In this document: positions 24,440-32,441 of the stretch, piece after piece | Position numbering within the stretch: position 1 is the stretch's first letter | How the letters are laid out: each line of letters starts with the position of its first letter | Translations under genes and position numbers: made by a program | Notes under the pieces: model-generated | The model's input: the letters and a program-made list of their open reading frames with translations, nothing else | Told to the model about the DNA's origin: nothing | Databases searched by the model: none | Source: Deinococcus koreensis | Lineage (GTDB): Bacteria > Deinococcota > Deinococci > Deinococcales > Deinococcaceae | Assembly (NCBI RefSeq): GCF_002901445.1 | Contig: NZ_PPPD01000001.1 | Span: forward strand, 62,001 to 126,000 | DNA: 64,000 nucleotides | Reading direction: 5' to 3'

Positions 24440-25084
24440 TCAGGTCGACGTGGAGCCCAGCCGCCGGGCCGCGTCCTGCGCCGCCTCGGCGCCCCAGACC
24501 AGCCCGGCGACGTGCAGGGCGGCGTGCAGGGCCGGGAACCCCCCCGGCGTACTGCACAGGGGGCCGTCCAGCACGGTGGCGCCCGGCTCCACCTCCGCCA
24601 CGCCGTAGCCCCAGAGGGTGTCGGCGAGGTCGGCGGGGCCGCCCACCCGGCGACCGTGCAGGGTGCCCGCCTCGCCCGGCAGGAGCAGGCCGCTGCCGCT
24701 GGCGCCGCTGGGCACGTCGGCGTGGGTGGCCAGGAAGGCGCGCAGGAGGGGATCGCGCGCGGCCTTCGCGGCGCCCGGCCCGCCCGGGATCAGCAGGGCG
24801 ACCGGTTCGGGCAGGGCGGCGTACAGCACATGCGGCGTGGTCACGAGGCCCCCGGCGGTCACGATGCTGGCCCGCGAGCGGTTGACCGTGAGCGTGGCGC
24901 CCTCCCCGCCGCACAGCCGGCAGACCGTGACCATGAGGCCGAGTTCCAGTTCGCTGACCCCGGCATAGACGGGGATGGCGACCACCGGGCCGTCCCGCGC
25001 TCCGGCCGGCCCAGTGCTGTCAATCGGTGCTGGCCCGTCCGCCCGATTCAGGCTGTCCGGCAGGGCGGCGGGATCGTCGGTCAT
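24440..25084 (-). CDS. DJ-1/PfpI family protein lacking the nucleophile cysteine
   Basis: The 214-residue product has the DJ-1/PfpI core: VVAIPVYAGVSELELGLMVTVCRL, then LLIPGGPGAAKA and a nucleophile elbow region reading GASGSGLLLPGEAGTLHGRRV. In active members the elbow begins with a cysteine (Val-Cys-Thr-Gly); here Ser129 takes its place. It may be a regulator-like or inactive relative, as in AraC-linked GATase1 domains, but no AraC domain is attached. It is last in a three-gene operon, with its start overlapping the stop of the preceding gene (ATGA). Confidence 0.75.
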   Translation of the reverse strand: MTDDPAALPDSLNRADGPAPIDSTGPAGARDGPVVAIPVYAGVSELELGLMVTVCRLCGGEGATLTVNRSRASIVTAGGLVTTPHVLYAALPEPVALLIPGGPGAAKAARDPLLRAFLATHADVPSGASGSGLLLPGEAGTLHGRRVGGPADLADTLWGYGVAEVEPGATVLDGPLCSTPGGFPALHAALHVAGLVWGAEAAQDAARRLGSTST

Positions 25085-25278
25085 GCGGGCACGAGCGGGC
25101 GCAGGCGGTACGCGCGGCGGGCCATCGGCGGGCCGACCTCCCCCTGGGCCAGCAGGGCCGCGACCGCCTCCTCGGGCAGCCGCTCGACGCGCAACAGGTA
25201 CTGGCGCACCCCCTCGGGGGTGTCGAAGCGCCGGGGGTGGGGATCGCCCTCGATCAGGACGTCCAGCCAGCGGATCAC
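25081..25278 (-). CDS. Small protein of unknown function
   Basis: The 65-residue product, MIRWLDVLIEGDPHPRRFDT followed by a helical stretch with PEEAVAALLAQGEVGPP, starts with GTG 11 nt after the preceding stop and overlaps the DJ-1 gene by four bases. No family is recognised. Its place between two genes with tight spacing supports that it is real. Confidence 0.6.
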   Translation of the reverse strand: MIRWLDVLIEGDPHPRRFDTPEGVRQYLLRVERLPEEAVAALLAQGEVGPPMARRAYRLRPLVPA

Positions 25279-25288
25279 CGGGCCCCCA

Positions 25289-25678
25289 CTACAGTTCCCT
25301 CAGGTCTTCCCAGAGCTGCCAGCCCACGCCCTCCGGGGTGCCGTCCAGCAGCGGATTGAGCACCTGACTGGCGGCGCTGGCGTCGGCGTGCAGGGCCTCG
25401 TTGCTGGGGCGCTCGTCGTACACGCGCAGCACCGTGAACTGGTAGAAGGTCTGGCTGGCGGTCGGCTCGCCGTTCTCGAAGAAGGCGAAGGGCGCGTTGA
25501 CCTCGTCCCACAGCACGTGGGCACCCTCCTGATCGGCCGCCGTGAGCGCCGGCAGATCGAGTTCACGGGGCAGGAAGTGTTCCAGATCCACGTCGGCGGT
25601 CTCGGGGTGCCAGACATAGCCTTGCAGCAGACGAACAGCGGCGCGGCCACGCGGAGGCGGCGGGTCGGTGGGACTCAC
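25289..25678 (-). CDS. Hypothetical protein, first gene of the DJ-1 operon
   Basis: The 129-residue product is acidic and soluble: LLQGYVWHPETADVDLEHFLPRELDLPALT, GAHVLWDEVNAPFAFFENGEPTASQTFYQFTVLRVYDERP and LNPLLDGTPEGVGWQLWEDL. No domain is recognised. The GTG at 25678 is preferred to an ATG four codons upstream because TATGCT (complement of 25686-25691) lies 7 nt before it and overlaps the alternative start. Confidence 0.65.
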   Translation of the reverse strand: MSPTDPPPPRGRAAVRLLQGYVWHPETADVDLEHFLPRELDLPALTAADQEGAHVLWDEVNAPFAFFENGEPTASQTFYQFTVLRVYDERPSNEALHADASAASQVLNPLLDGTPEGVGWQLWEDLREL

Positions 25679-25685
25679 GCGACAC

Positions 25686-25691
25686 AGCATA
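25686..25691 (-). promoter_or_regulatory. -10 box TATGCT of the DJ-1 operon
   Basis: The complement reads TATGCT, 7 nt before GTG 25678. It decides the start by overlapping the upstream ATG. Confidence 0.55.
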
Positions 25692-25805
25692 CCTGCTCGG
25701 GCTGTGGGGCACGGCCCCGGGGCTGCCCCTCCGTCCGGGGCACTCCCTTCATGATCGGCGCTGTCGTGAGCCGCCGCAGGGCCACTGGCAGGGCCGCCGA
25801 CAGGG

Positions 25806-28775
25806 TCAGTGGTCGGGGGCGGCGCGGGCGGCCAGCACCCGCAGGGCGTCGGGCGGCCGCAGGTCGTCCAGGGGGTGCCCGGGCGCGAAGGCCAGGAGCA
25901 CCGCCCACGGGTCTGGGTGGCCGCGCTCCAGCGCCAGGCCGGCCTCGCGCCACACGCCGGGCCGGAAGGGGGCCAGCTCCCGCTCGCCCAGGGCGCCGCT
26001 CAGCCAGCTCAAGGTTCGCGCGCCCTCTTGGATGCTGGCGCGCGCCTCCAGGGCCAGGAGCTGGGCCAGCAGGCCGGGATCCGGGGGGCGCAGGCCGGCG
26101 TCCGGGCCGCCGGGCACGCCGGGGCCGGAGTGGACGCGGCGCAGCAGGGCGTGGGCGCGGTTGATGTCCAGCAGCGCGGCGTCGGCCTGGCCCGAGCGCA
26201 GCCGGGCCTCGGCGCGCATGGCGCGGGCCTGCGCCTCCTCGTAGGGGTGCGCCGTCATCTCCAGGGCCCAGCCAGCGTGTTCCAGCGCGCGCAGCGGCTC
26301 GGGCTCGGCCAGCGCGCGGCTCAGGCGCATGTCGAAGAGCAGCATCTGCTCGCGGTCGCTGCCGCCCGGGGCCTGGGCGATCAGGCCGTCCAGCAGCGTG
26401 CGGGCCTGCGCCAGATCGGGGTGATCGGCCTGGGGGCCACCGAAGGGCTGCAGGTACGGTACGCCCAGCCCCCGCGTGAGGTAGGCCAGCGCCAGGCGGT
26501 AGCGGGTGCGGCGCTCCCGGTAGGCGGTCTCGGCGGGGCGCAGGTCGCTGCGGCGCAGCAGGGCCAGCGCGGCGGCTCCCTGCGCCAGCGCCTCGTCCGG
26601 GCGGCCCAGCGCCAGCAGGATCGGCAGCCCCTCCGAGAGCAGGCGGGCGCGGGGCACCGCGTCCAGCCGGCGCCGGGGGTCGTCGGGCACGAGGGCCAGG
26701 GCGCGCTCCAGCTGCGCCTGGGCCTCCAGCGGGCGGCCCAGGCGGCGCAGGGCGGTGGCGCTGCGGGCCAGCACGCGGGCGCGCTCCTCGGCGGCGGCGC
26801 CCGCGCTCAGCAGCCGGGCGGCGGCGTCCTGCAGGGCGCCCAGGGCCAGCGTGGCCTGCCCCAGCCGCAGCCGCAGGTCGCCCTCCTGATAGCGGGCTCG
26901 GGCGGAGAGCAGGGGGCTGGAGGCCGGCACCGACTGCAGCGCCTCCAGCGCCTCCTGCCAGCGGCCGGCGTCCTTGGCGATCAGGCCGCGCCACAGCAGG
27001 GCGCGCGGCCCGCCGACCGCCGTGCGCGGATCGCCCGCGGCGCGGGTCGCGGCCACCAGATCGCCCTGCCAGCGGGCCAGCGCGGCCTCGACCAGCAGCG
27101 CGTCGGCCTGCGCGGCGACCGTCCAGGCGTCCAGGGGGGCGCGGGCCGCCACGATGGACGCCACCTCGGGATGCTGGAGCTGGCTGCGGGCGGCGTCCAT
27201 GGCGCCGCCCTCCAGACTGCTCTCGGCCAGTTTGACCCGGGCCCAGGCGCGCACGGGGTCGCGGGAGGACTCCAGCAGCGTGAACAGCGCGTCGCGGATC
27301 CGCGACTCAGTGTATTCGCCCCGTCCGGCGTGGTGGCTGACCACCGCCCGCGCCAGCGTCTCGCGCTCGGTTCCGCCGGCCGACTGACGGATCAGGGGCC
27401 ACAGTGGCGGCAGGTGGCGGCTGTCGTCGGGATGGGTGCCCACCCAGGCCGCCAGCCCCGCCCAGTCTCCCAGCAGCGCCATCGCCCCCAGCCGCACCGG
27501 CAGCAGCGCCTCCTGGTCGGCGGGCGAAGAGGGGTCGGCACCGGGTTCGGCGTCGGCCAGGCGTTCCAGGCCCCGCTGCCGGGCCTCCAGCGACACGGCC
27601 GGCCAGGCGGCCTGCAAGACCGGACTCGGCGACCAGCCGGCGTCCTCGGAGCCGCGCAGCAGGGCGCGGGCGTGCGGAGGCAGGCGGCGGGGCTCCTGGC
27701 CCAGCGCGGCGCGCAGCAGGGCGCCGGGCCAGGGCTGATCCCCCCGGCCCAGGTCGGCCGCGTGGAGGGCGGCGCTCGCCTCGACCAGCCGCCGGGTGTC
27801 GGGATCGGACAGCAGGTGGCCGGCGCCGGGATCGCCGGAGCGCAGACTGACCAGCAGGGTGAGCCGATCCAGATGGCGGCCGGTGTCGCGCACCAGGGCG
27901 TCGGCCTCCTGGGCGGGCACGCCGAGCCGGGCCATCAGGTACCGGCGCGCCTCGGCGCGGGTGGGCGGCGTCAGCTCGATGACCTCGTGCTGTAGCGAGT
28001 CCAGCCCCCGGCGGCTCTCCAGCGCCAGCAGCACGCCCACTCCGGCCGGCGCCCGCTCCAGCAGCGCGTCCACGGCCCAGCGGGCGGCCGGGATCGGGCG
28101 GCCCTGCAGGTCACGTGGGGGCTCGCCGGCGAAGTGCAGGTCGTCGGTGACCCGGATCAGCCAGACGCCGGCCTCCGGCACGGCCCGCCGGGCGGCGTCG
28201 GCCTGGGCCTGGGCCTGCACCGCGTAGGCCCCGCCCCGGCTCTCCCCCAGGGCCAGCGTCGGCGCCGCGTCGCCGGAGAGCGAGAGCCGCCGCACGGCCA
28301 CGCCCGCGGCCTCCAGCGCCTGTGCCACGCCGCCCAGCAGCACCGTCTTGCCGGCCCCCGCGCGCCCGGTCACGATCAGGCGGGGGGCGCGGCCGGCCCG
28401 CACCCCGGCCAGGAACTGCCGGTAGGCGCGTTTCTTGCTGCGGCCCAGCAGTTCCAGCCCCTCGGGCAGCGCGGGGGGCGGGGCGGGCGTCACGGCGCCC
28501 GGCAGCGGGCGGCCCACCTCCTGGGCCAGCTCCGCCAGGATGGAGCGCAGCGCGGCCTTGTCCTGGGGGGTACCGACATCGCGGTACACGATGTTGCGAA
28601 GGGCGGCCGGGTTGGCGCCCTGGGCCAGCATCTCGGCCTCCAGCCAGCGCAGACTGCCGCGCACCTGCCGGCCGCTGGTGGGCGCCGGCAGATGCGCGCG
28701 CAGGTCGGTCAGCACCGCTCTCCAGTCCATCTCCGCGCCGGCCATCTCTGCGCCGGCCATCCCTGCAGCGTCCAT
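25806..28775 (-). CDS. Large P-loop NTPase with TPR-like helical repeats (STAND-like)
   Basis: The 989-residue cytoplasmic protein has an N-terminal helical domain (about 16-90), a P-loop domain with Walker A GRAGAGKT at 137-144 and a Walker B-like VWLIRVTDD at 204-212, then from about residue 430 a long alanine-rich array of helical hairpins (for example QTLALGALQDAAARLL, EAQAQLERALALVP, DEALAQGAAALALL), typical of TPR arrays in STAND regulators. STAND ATPases act as signal-gated switches, but no effector domain such as HTH, TIR or nuclease is seen. A TACGCT box lies 9 nt before 28775. Alternative ATGs at 28760, 28745 and 28730 arise from a 15-bp tandem repeat (MAGAE twice). Confidence 0.7.
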   Translation of the reverse strand: MDAAGMAGAEMAGAEMDWRAVLTDLRAHLPAPTSGRQVRGSLRWLEAEMLAQGANPAALRNIVYRDVGTPQDKAALRSILAELAQEVGRPLPGAVTPAPPPALPEGLELLGRSKKRAYRQFLAGVRAGRAPRLIVTGRAGAGKTVLLGGVAQALEAAGVAVRRLSLSGDAAPTLALGESRGGAYAVQAQAQADAARRAVPEAGVWLIRVTDDLHFAGEPPRDLQGRPIPAARWAVDALLERAPAGVGVLLALESRRGLDSLQHEVIELTPPTRAEARRYLMARLGVPAQEADALVRDTGRHLDRLTLLVSLRSGDPGAGHLLSDPDTRRLVEASAALHAADLGRGDQPWPGALLRAALGQEPRRLPPHARALLRGSEDAGWSPSPVLQAAWPAVSLEARQRGLERLADAEPGADPSSPADQEALLPVRLGAMALLGDWAGLAAWVGTHPDDSRHLPPLWPLIRQSAGGTERETLARAVVSHHAGRGEYTESRIRDALFTLLESSRDPVRAWARVKLAESSLEGGAMDAARSQLQHPEVASIVAARAPLDAWTVAAQADALLVEAALARWQGDLVAATRAAGDPRTAVGGPRALLWRGLIAKDAGRWQEALEALQSVPASSPLLSARARYQEGDLRLRLGQATLALGALQDAAARLLSAGAAAEERARVLARSATALRRLGRPLEAQAQLERALALVPDDPRRRLDAVPRARLLSEGLPILLALGRPDEALAQGAAALALLRRSDLRPAETAYRERRTRYRLALAYLTRGLGVPYLQPFGGPQADHPDLAQARTLLDGLIAQAPGGSDREQMLLFDMRLSRALAEPEPLRALEHAGWALEMTAHPYEEAQARAMRAEARLRSGQADAALLDINRAHALLRRVHSGPGVPGGPDAGLRPPDPGLLAQLLALEARASIQEGARTLSWLSGALGERELAPFRPGVWREAGLALERGHPDPWAVLLAFAPGHPLDDLRPPDALRVLAARAAPDH
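28728..28757 (-). repeat. 15-bp tandem repeat in the P-loop/TPR gene start
   Basis: Two 15-bp units (28728-28742 and 28743-28757, one mismatch) encode MAGAE twice and supply extra in-frame ATG codons near the N-terminus. Confidence 0.75.
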
Positions 28776-28784
28776 GGTGTGCCG

Positions 28785-28790
28785 AGCGTA
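28785..28790 (-). promoter_or_regulatory. -10 box TACGCT of the P-loop/TPR gene
   Basis: The complement reads TACGCT, 9 nt before the ATG at 28775, slightly longer than the usual 5-7 nt. Confidence 0.4.
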
Positions 28791-28890
28791 GCACTCCCGC
28801 AGGGCGTGCAAGCGCCGCTGCACCGGGTTCAGAAGAAGCTGAAGGCACCGTTCCTGACGGAAGCGTCAGGTTCTCGACAGACCCGCTGTG

Positions 28891-28896
28891 TATACT
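28891..28896 (+). promoter_or_regulatory. -10 box TATACT of secreted TPR-like gene
   Basis: TATACT lies 46 nt before the ATG at 28943. The mRNA would carry a leader with GGAGG at 28929-28933. No clear -35. Confidence 0.5.
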
Positions 28897-28942
28897 TCCG
28901 ATCAGCTTTCAACCCAGCGTTCCCCACCGGAGGACACCCACT

Positions 28943-29647
28943 ATGCGTAGATTTGCCCTGACCCTTGCCCTTGCCGTTTCCGTTTCCGCGTCTGCCCAGA
29001 GCCAGCAGGCCGCCCAGGCCCTCTACGACCAGGGCAAATGGCAGGAAGCTGCAGCCAGCGCGGCCGCCCTGAACACCAGCGCCGGTCTGGCCCTGGCCGC
29101 CGAGGCCACGACCGTCGGCGCCAGCCTGGTGGCCGACTCGCAGAAGAAGGCGCTGTTCACCCGCGCGCAGGAGTACGCCAAGGCGGCCATCGCCAAGGAT
29201 CGCAACAACGCCGACGGCTACTTCGAGCTGGCGCGCGCCCAGGGCCGGCTGGCCCAGTTCGTGGGCGTGTTCCAGAGCCTGGGGCTCGCCAAGGACATGA
29301 AGAGCAACCTCGACAAGGCGATCTCGCTGAACGCCAAGATGGCCGGCGCCTACGTGGCCCTGGGCCTGTGGAACGCCAACCTGGACACCGGCGGCTTCAA
29401 GGGCGCCATCGCGGTGCAGGCGACCGGCGCCAGCGAGGCGAACGTGGCGCCCAACTTCGAGAAGGCCATCGCGCTGGAGCCGGGCGTGGCCGTCCACCGC
29501 ATCGAGTACGCCAACGCGCTGCTGGTGCAGGGCAAGAAGGCCGACGCCGCCGCGCAGCTCGACAAGGCCGTGACCCTGCCCGCCGAGACCTTCTGGCAGA
29601 AGCGTGATCTGGAGCAGGCCAGAGCGACCCTCGCGAAACTGCGCTGA
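28943..29647 (+). CDS. Secreted TPR-like protein
   Basis: The 234-residue product has a signal peptide (MRRFALTLALAVSVSASA, cut before QSQQ). The mature part is made of helical pairs: AAQALYDQGKWQEAAASAAAL, AQEYAKAAIAKDRNNADGYFELARAQG, LDKAISLNAKMAGAYVALGLWN, FEKAIALEPGVAVHRIEYANALL and AAAQLDKAVTLPAETFWQKRDLEQARATL. The layout matches tetratricopeptide proteins of the periplasm. It has a strong GGAGG site, a leadered mRNA and a strong terminator, so it is probably well expressed. Partner unknown. Confidence 0.85.
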   Translation: MRRFALTLALAVSVSASAQSQQAAQALYDQGKWQEAAASAAALNTSAGLALAAEATTVGASLVADSQKKALFTRAQEYAKAAIAKDRNNADGYFELARAQGRLAQFVGVFQSLGLAKDMKSNLDKAISLNAKMAGAYVALGLWNANLDTGGFKGAIAVQATGASEANVAPNFEKAIALEPGVAVHRIEYANALLVQGKKADAAAQLDKAVTLPAETFWQKRDLEQARATLAKLR

Positions 29648-29660
29648 GCACCGGACAGTT

Positions 29661-29699
29661 CGCGACCAGCCCGGACTTGAACTGTCCGGGCTGGTCGCG
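29661..29699 (+). terminator. Strong hairpin terminator after the TPR-like gene
   Basis: A perfect 16-bp stem, CGCGACCAGCCCGGAC (29661-29676) with its complement at 29684-29699, closes a 7-nt loop and is followed by TTTGGG. Confidence 0.85.
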
Positions 29700-29726
29700 T
29701 TTGGGTGGCCTCGTCCGGAGCCGGGT

Positions 29727-30107
29727 TCAGGCCTTCTGGTGGCGGTATTCCTGGATGTGGTCGTACACGTGCTGCGGGAAGTCCAGGTCACGGTACACGT
29801 TGCCCTCGTCGGGGTCGCCGGCCTCCGGGATGATCGGGAAGCTCTGCTTGCTCTGGTACTCCATGATCTTGGCGCGGCCGGGCGGGCTGTAGTCGTGCTC
29901 CTGCACCTGCTGCACCAGGTCTCTCGCCTGCTCCTCGTCGAAGTCACTGTCCTTGGCGAGCTGGGCGGTCAGGTCGTCCCCCTCCAGAAAGTGCCGGCCC
30001 ACGATGGCGTAGACCAGCCGGCCGTAGTGCCCGATATCCTGGCCCTGCTCCAGAGCGTCGCTCAGGTGGGCCATCATGTGGTTCTTGCGCAGGTCTTCCA
30101 TTGCCAT
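29727..30107 (-). CDS. Hypothetical acidic soluble protein
   Basis: The 126-residue product, MAMEDLRKNHMMAHLSDALE, then IGHYGRLVYAIVGRHFLEGDDLTAQLAKDSDFDEEQARDLVQQVQEHDYSPPGRAKIMEYQ and a His/Tyr-rich tail, is helical and acidic. I recognise no family. A GGAGG ribosome site precedes ATG 30107 by 7 nt. It is divergent from phzF and convergent with the TPR-like gene, from which the strong hairpin separates it. Confidence 0.75.
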   Translation of the reverse strand: MAMEDLRKNHMMAHLSDALEQGQDIGHYGRLVYAIVGRHFLEGDDLTAQLAKDSDFDEEQARDLVQQVQEHDYSPPGRAKIMEYQSKQSFPIIPEAGDPDEGNVYRDLDFPQHVYDHIQEYRHQKA

Positions 30108-30216
30108 AATCGTTCCTCCGTGATTAGCCTAGAGCGTAAGGATCGGGTCTGGATGATGGACCCGGCTTCGGATCTTCACGCGGGTTTCAGACGCCCGCAG
30201 GCGCCGCTTCATGCTC

Positions 30217-30222
30217 TAGATT
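30217..30222 (+). promoter_or_regulatory. -10 box TAGATT of phzF-like gene
   Basis: TAGATT lies 6 nt before the ATG at 30229, leaderless layout. Confidence 0.6.
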
Positions 30223-30228
30223 GACCGT

Positions 30229-31116
30229 ATGATCGCCTACAGCGAGGTCAGCGCCTTCACCAGCACGCCGGGTCAGGGAAACCGGGCGGGGGTGGTACTC
30301 GACGCCGCCGACCTCAGCGACGCCGAGATGCAGGCCCTGGCCCGCTTTCTGGAAGCCCCGGAGACCGTCTTCGTGACCCGCATGGGCGGGGGGCGGGTGC
30401 GCGTGCGCTACTTCACCCCCACCCAGGAGGTCGTGTTCTGCGGCCACGCCACCGTGGCGCTGGGCCTGATGCTGGCGCAGGCCGGCTACTGGCGGGGCGA
30501 GGCCCTGGAACTGGAGACGCTGGCGGGCCGCGTGCCGCTGCGGCTGGTCTCGGAGGCCGGGGTGCCGTCTCAGGTCTGGATGCGCCAGCGCCGCCACGAG
30601 ACCCGCCCCCTTGCGCCGGCCTACCGCGCCCGGCTGGCCGAGGCCCTGGGCATCAGCGACCGGCTGATCCACCGCGGCCTTCCGATGGCCTCGGCGTCCT
30701 CGGGGCTGTGGTCGGCCTTCGTGCCGCTGCTCGACGCCGTGATCCTCGACTCGCTGGAGCCCGACCTCCCGGCCATCGAGGGACTCAGCCGCGAGCTGGA
30801 CGTGGGCAGCCTCTACGCCTACGCGCCGATGGGCGTCAACCGCTTCGCCGCGCGGGATTTCGCGCCGCTGCTGGGCATCCCCGAAGACCCCGTGACCGGC
30901 AGCTCGGCCGGGGCGCTGTTCGGGCTGCTGGCCCAGCACGGCCGCCTGCCGGTGCGCGGGGGCCGCGCGGTGGGCGTGATCTACCAGGGCCACGCCGTCG
31001 GCTCGCCCGGCGAGGTCGAAATCGAGATCGAGGTGCAGGGCACCAACGTGGTCGCGGTGCACGTGGGCGGCTGCGCGGTGCTCGACCGCGAGGGCCACTG
31101 GCGGCGCGGCCTGTAA
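30229..31116 (+). CDS. PhzF family isomerase-like protein
   Basis: The 295-residue product has the two-lobed PhzF fold. The N-terminal lobe opens with [23 protein letters not shown]. The catalytic glutamate sits in EAPETVFV, and [21 protein letters not shown] forms the CGHATLA-type signature. The second lobe has [33 protein letters not shown], the DPVTGSA motif. Characterised members isomerise phenazine precursors; most, including this, have unknown substrates. No phenazine genes are near. A HAD phosphatase follows 62 nt later with its own promoter. Confidence 0.9.
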   Translation: MIAYSEVSAFTSTPGQGNRAGVVLDAADLSDAEMQALARFLEAPETVFVTRMGGGRVRVRYFTPTQEVVFCGHATVALGLMLAQAGYWRGEALELETLAGRVPLRLVSEAGVPSQVWMRQRRHETRPLAPAYRARLAEALGISDRLIHRGLPMASASSGLWSAFVPLLDAVILDSLEPDLPAIEGLSRELDVGSLYAYAPMGVNRFAARDFAPLLGIPEDPVTGSSAGALFGLLAQHGRLPVRGGRAVGVIYQGHAVGSPGEVEIEIEVQGTNVVAVHVGGCAVLDREGHWRRGL

Positions 31117-31165
31117 GACGGCACTGCCCCTGAGCCCGCGCCGCCCCGGCAGCCCGCCAGCCCCG

Positions 31166-31171
31166 TAGACT
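31166..31171 (+). promoter_or_regulatory. -10 box TAGACT of HAD gene
   Basis: TAGACT lies 7 nt before the ATG at 31179, leaderless layout. Confidence 0.65.
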
Positions 31172-31178
31172 GCGCCGC

Positions 31179-31973
31179 ATGCTTGGTCTGATCTGTGTGG
31201 ATGTGGATGGCACCCTGATAGGCAGTGGGAACACCGTGCGCGACGATGTCTGGGCCGCCCTGGCCGACGCCCGCGCACGCGGGGTGCGGATCGCGCTGTG
31301 CTCCGGGCGCCCGGCGGTCGGCCACGCGCTGGCCTATGCCCGGCGCCTGGACGCCGACGGCTGGCACGTCTTCCAGAACGGCGCCAGCATCGTGAACGTG
31401 CAGAGCGGCGAGAGTCTGTCGGAGCCCCTGCCGGACGGGGCCGAGGAAGTGTTGCTGGCCCATGCCCGGCAGACCGGCCGGCTGCTGGAGGTCTACACCG
31501 ACACCGAGTACGGGGTCACCCACCCCGGCGACCTGGCCGAGCGGCACGCCGCGCTGCTGGGCCTGCCCTACGACCCACGCACGCCGGAATCGCTGGTGGG
31601 CACGCGCGTGCGCGCCCAGTGGGTGGTGCCGCTGGCGCAGCAGCCGGAGATCATGGCCGAGCCGCACGACGGGCTCTCACTGCATCCCGCCGGCAGCCCG
31701 GCCATGCCCGACGTGATGTTCGTCTCGGTCACGCGCGCCGGGGTGGACAAGGGCGCCGCCGTGCGCCGGGTCGCCGCGCAGTACGGCCTGGAGATGGGCC
31801 GGGTGATGATGGTCGGCGACGGCGAGAACGATGTGGCCGCCATGCGCGTGGTGGGGCACGGGGTGGCGATGGGCAACGCCGAGCCCCTGGCCCGCGCGGC
31901 GGCGCGCCACACGGTCGGGCACGTGGATGCCGGCGGGCTGCGCGAGGCCGTGGAACTCGCCCTGACGCTGTGA
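31179..31973 (+). CDS. HAD superfamily (Cof-type) phosphatase
   Basis: The 264-residue cytoplasmic phosphatase has motif I DVDGT at residues 8-12 (nucleophile and acid Asp), motif II CSGRP near 42, the motif III lysine in [14 protein letters not shown] and motif [13 protein letters not shown]. The cap between 80 and 180 is of the C2 type, as in sugar-phosphate phosphatases of the Cof/YidA group. The substrate is unknown. The last three codons and stop are repeated twice more in tandem downstream, at 31963-32016. A membrane protein gene begins 48 nt after the stop. Confidence 0.92.
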   Translation: MLGLICVDVDGTLIGSGNTVRDDVWAALADARARGVRIALCSGRPAVGHALAYARRLDADGWHVFQNGASIVNVQSGESLSEPLPDGAEEVLLAHARQTGRLLEVYTDTEYGVTHPGDLAERHAALLGLPYDPRTPESLVGTRVRAQWVVPLAQQPEIMAEPHDGLSLHPAGSPAMPDVMFVSVTRAGVDKGAAVRRVAAQYGLEMGRVMMVGDGENDVAAMRVVGHGVAMGNAEPLARAAARHTVGHVDAGGLREAVELALTL

Positions 31974-32016
31974 GAGGCGCTGACGCTGTGAGGGGCGCCG
32001 ACGCTGTGAGGCCGCC
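31963..32016 (+). repeat. Three 18-bp tandem repeats across the HAD stop codon
   Basis: TGACGCTGTGAGAGGCGC, TGACGCTGTGAGGGGCGC and CGACGCTGTGAGGCCGCC follow head to tail. Each carries the gene's final Thr-Leu codons and TGA in the same frame, so stop codons come every 18 bases. They fill the gap to the next gene at 32022. Confidence 0.85.
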
Positions 32017-32021
32017 CGCCC

Positions 32022-32441
32022 ATGCCTGAGACCCCGCTGCCCCTGGAGTCGCTGCGCGGCGTGGTGGGCCTGCTGGCCGAGGGGGTCGCCACGGTCGCCG
32101 AACTCGGGGCCGCCGTGATCGTGGGGGGCGCGATCCTGCAGGCGCTGTGGCTGAGCCTGCGCGCCGTGACGGGCCGGGGCGGCGACACCGACAACGACAA
32201 GCAGACGCTGCGGCTGCGGCTGGGCCGCTGGCTGGCCGTGTCGCTGGAATTCCTGCTGGCCGCCGACATCCTGCAGACCGCCATCGCGCCCACCTGGCAG
32301 GACATCGGGCAGCTCGGCGCCATCGCCCTGATCCGCACCGCCCTGAACTACTTCCTGCAGCGGGAGATCGAGGCCCACGACCGCCACACGGCGCGCGCGG
32401 CGGGGCCGCCGGGAGAGGGCGCTACGCCAGCGCCGCGTTGA
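32022..32441 (+). CDS. DUF1622 family membrane protein
   Basis: The 139-residue product matches the DUF1622 pattern: a membrane helix with [19 protein letters not shown], then [29 protein letters not shown], then [21 protein letters not shown]. Three hydrophobic segments are visible. The function of the family is unknown. It follows the HAD gene closely, and its 3' end overlaps the recQ 3' end by 20 bp on the opposite strand. Confidence 0.88.
   Translation: MPETPLPLESLRGVVGLLAEGVATVAELGAAVIVGGAILQALWLSLRAVTGRGGDTDNDKQTLRLRLGRWLAVSLEFLLAADILQTAIAPTWQDIGQLGAIALIRTALNYFLQREIEAHDRHTARAAGPPGEGATPAPR

Noticed and set aside
25806..28775. Calling the P-loop/TPR protein an antiphage defence gene
   Set aside because: No effector domain and no defence neighbours; the evidence supports only a P-loop NTPase with helical repeats.
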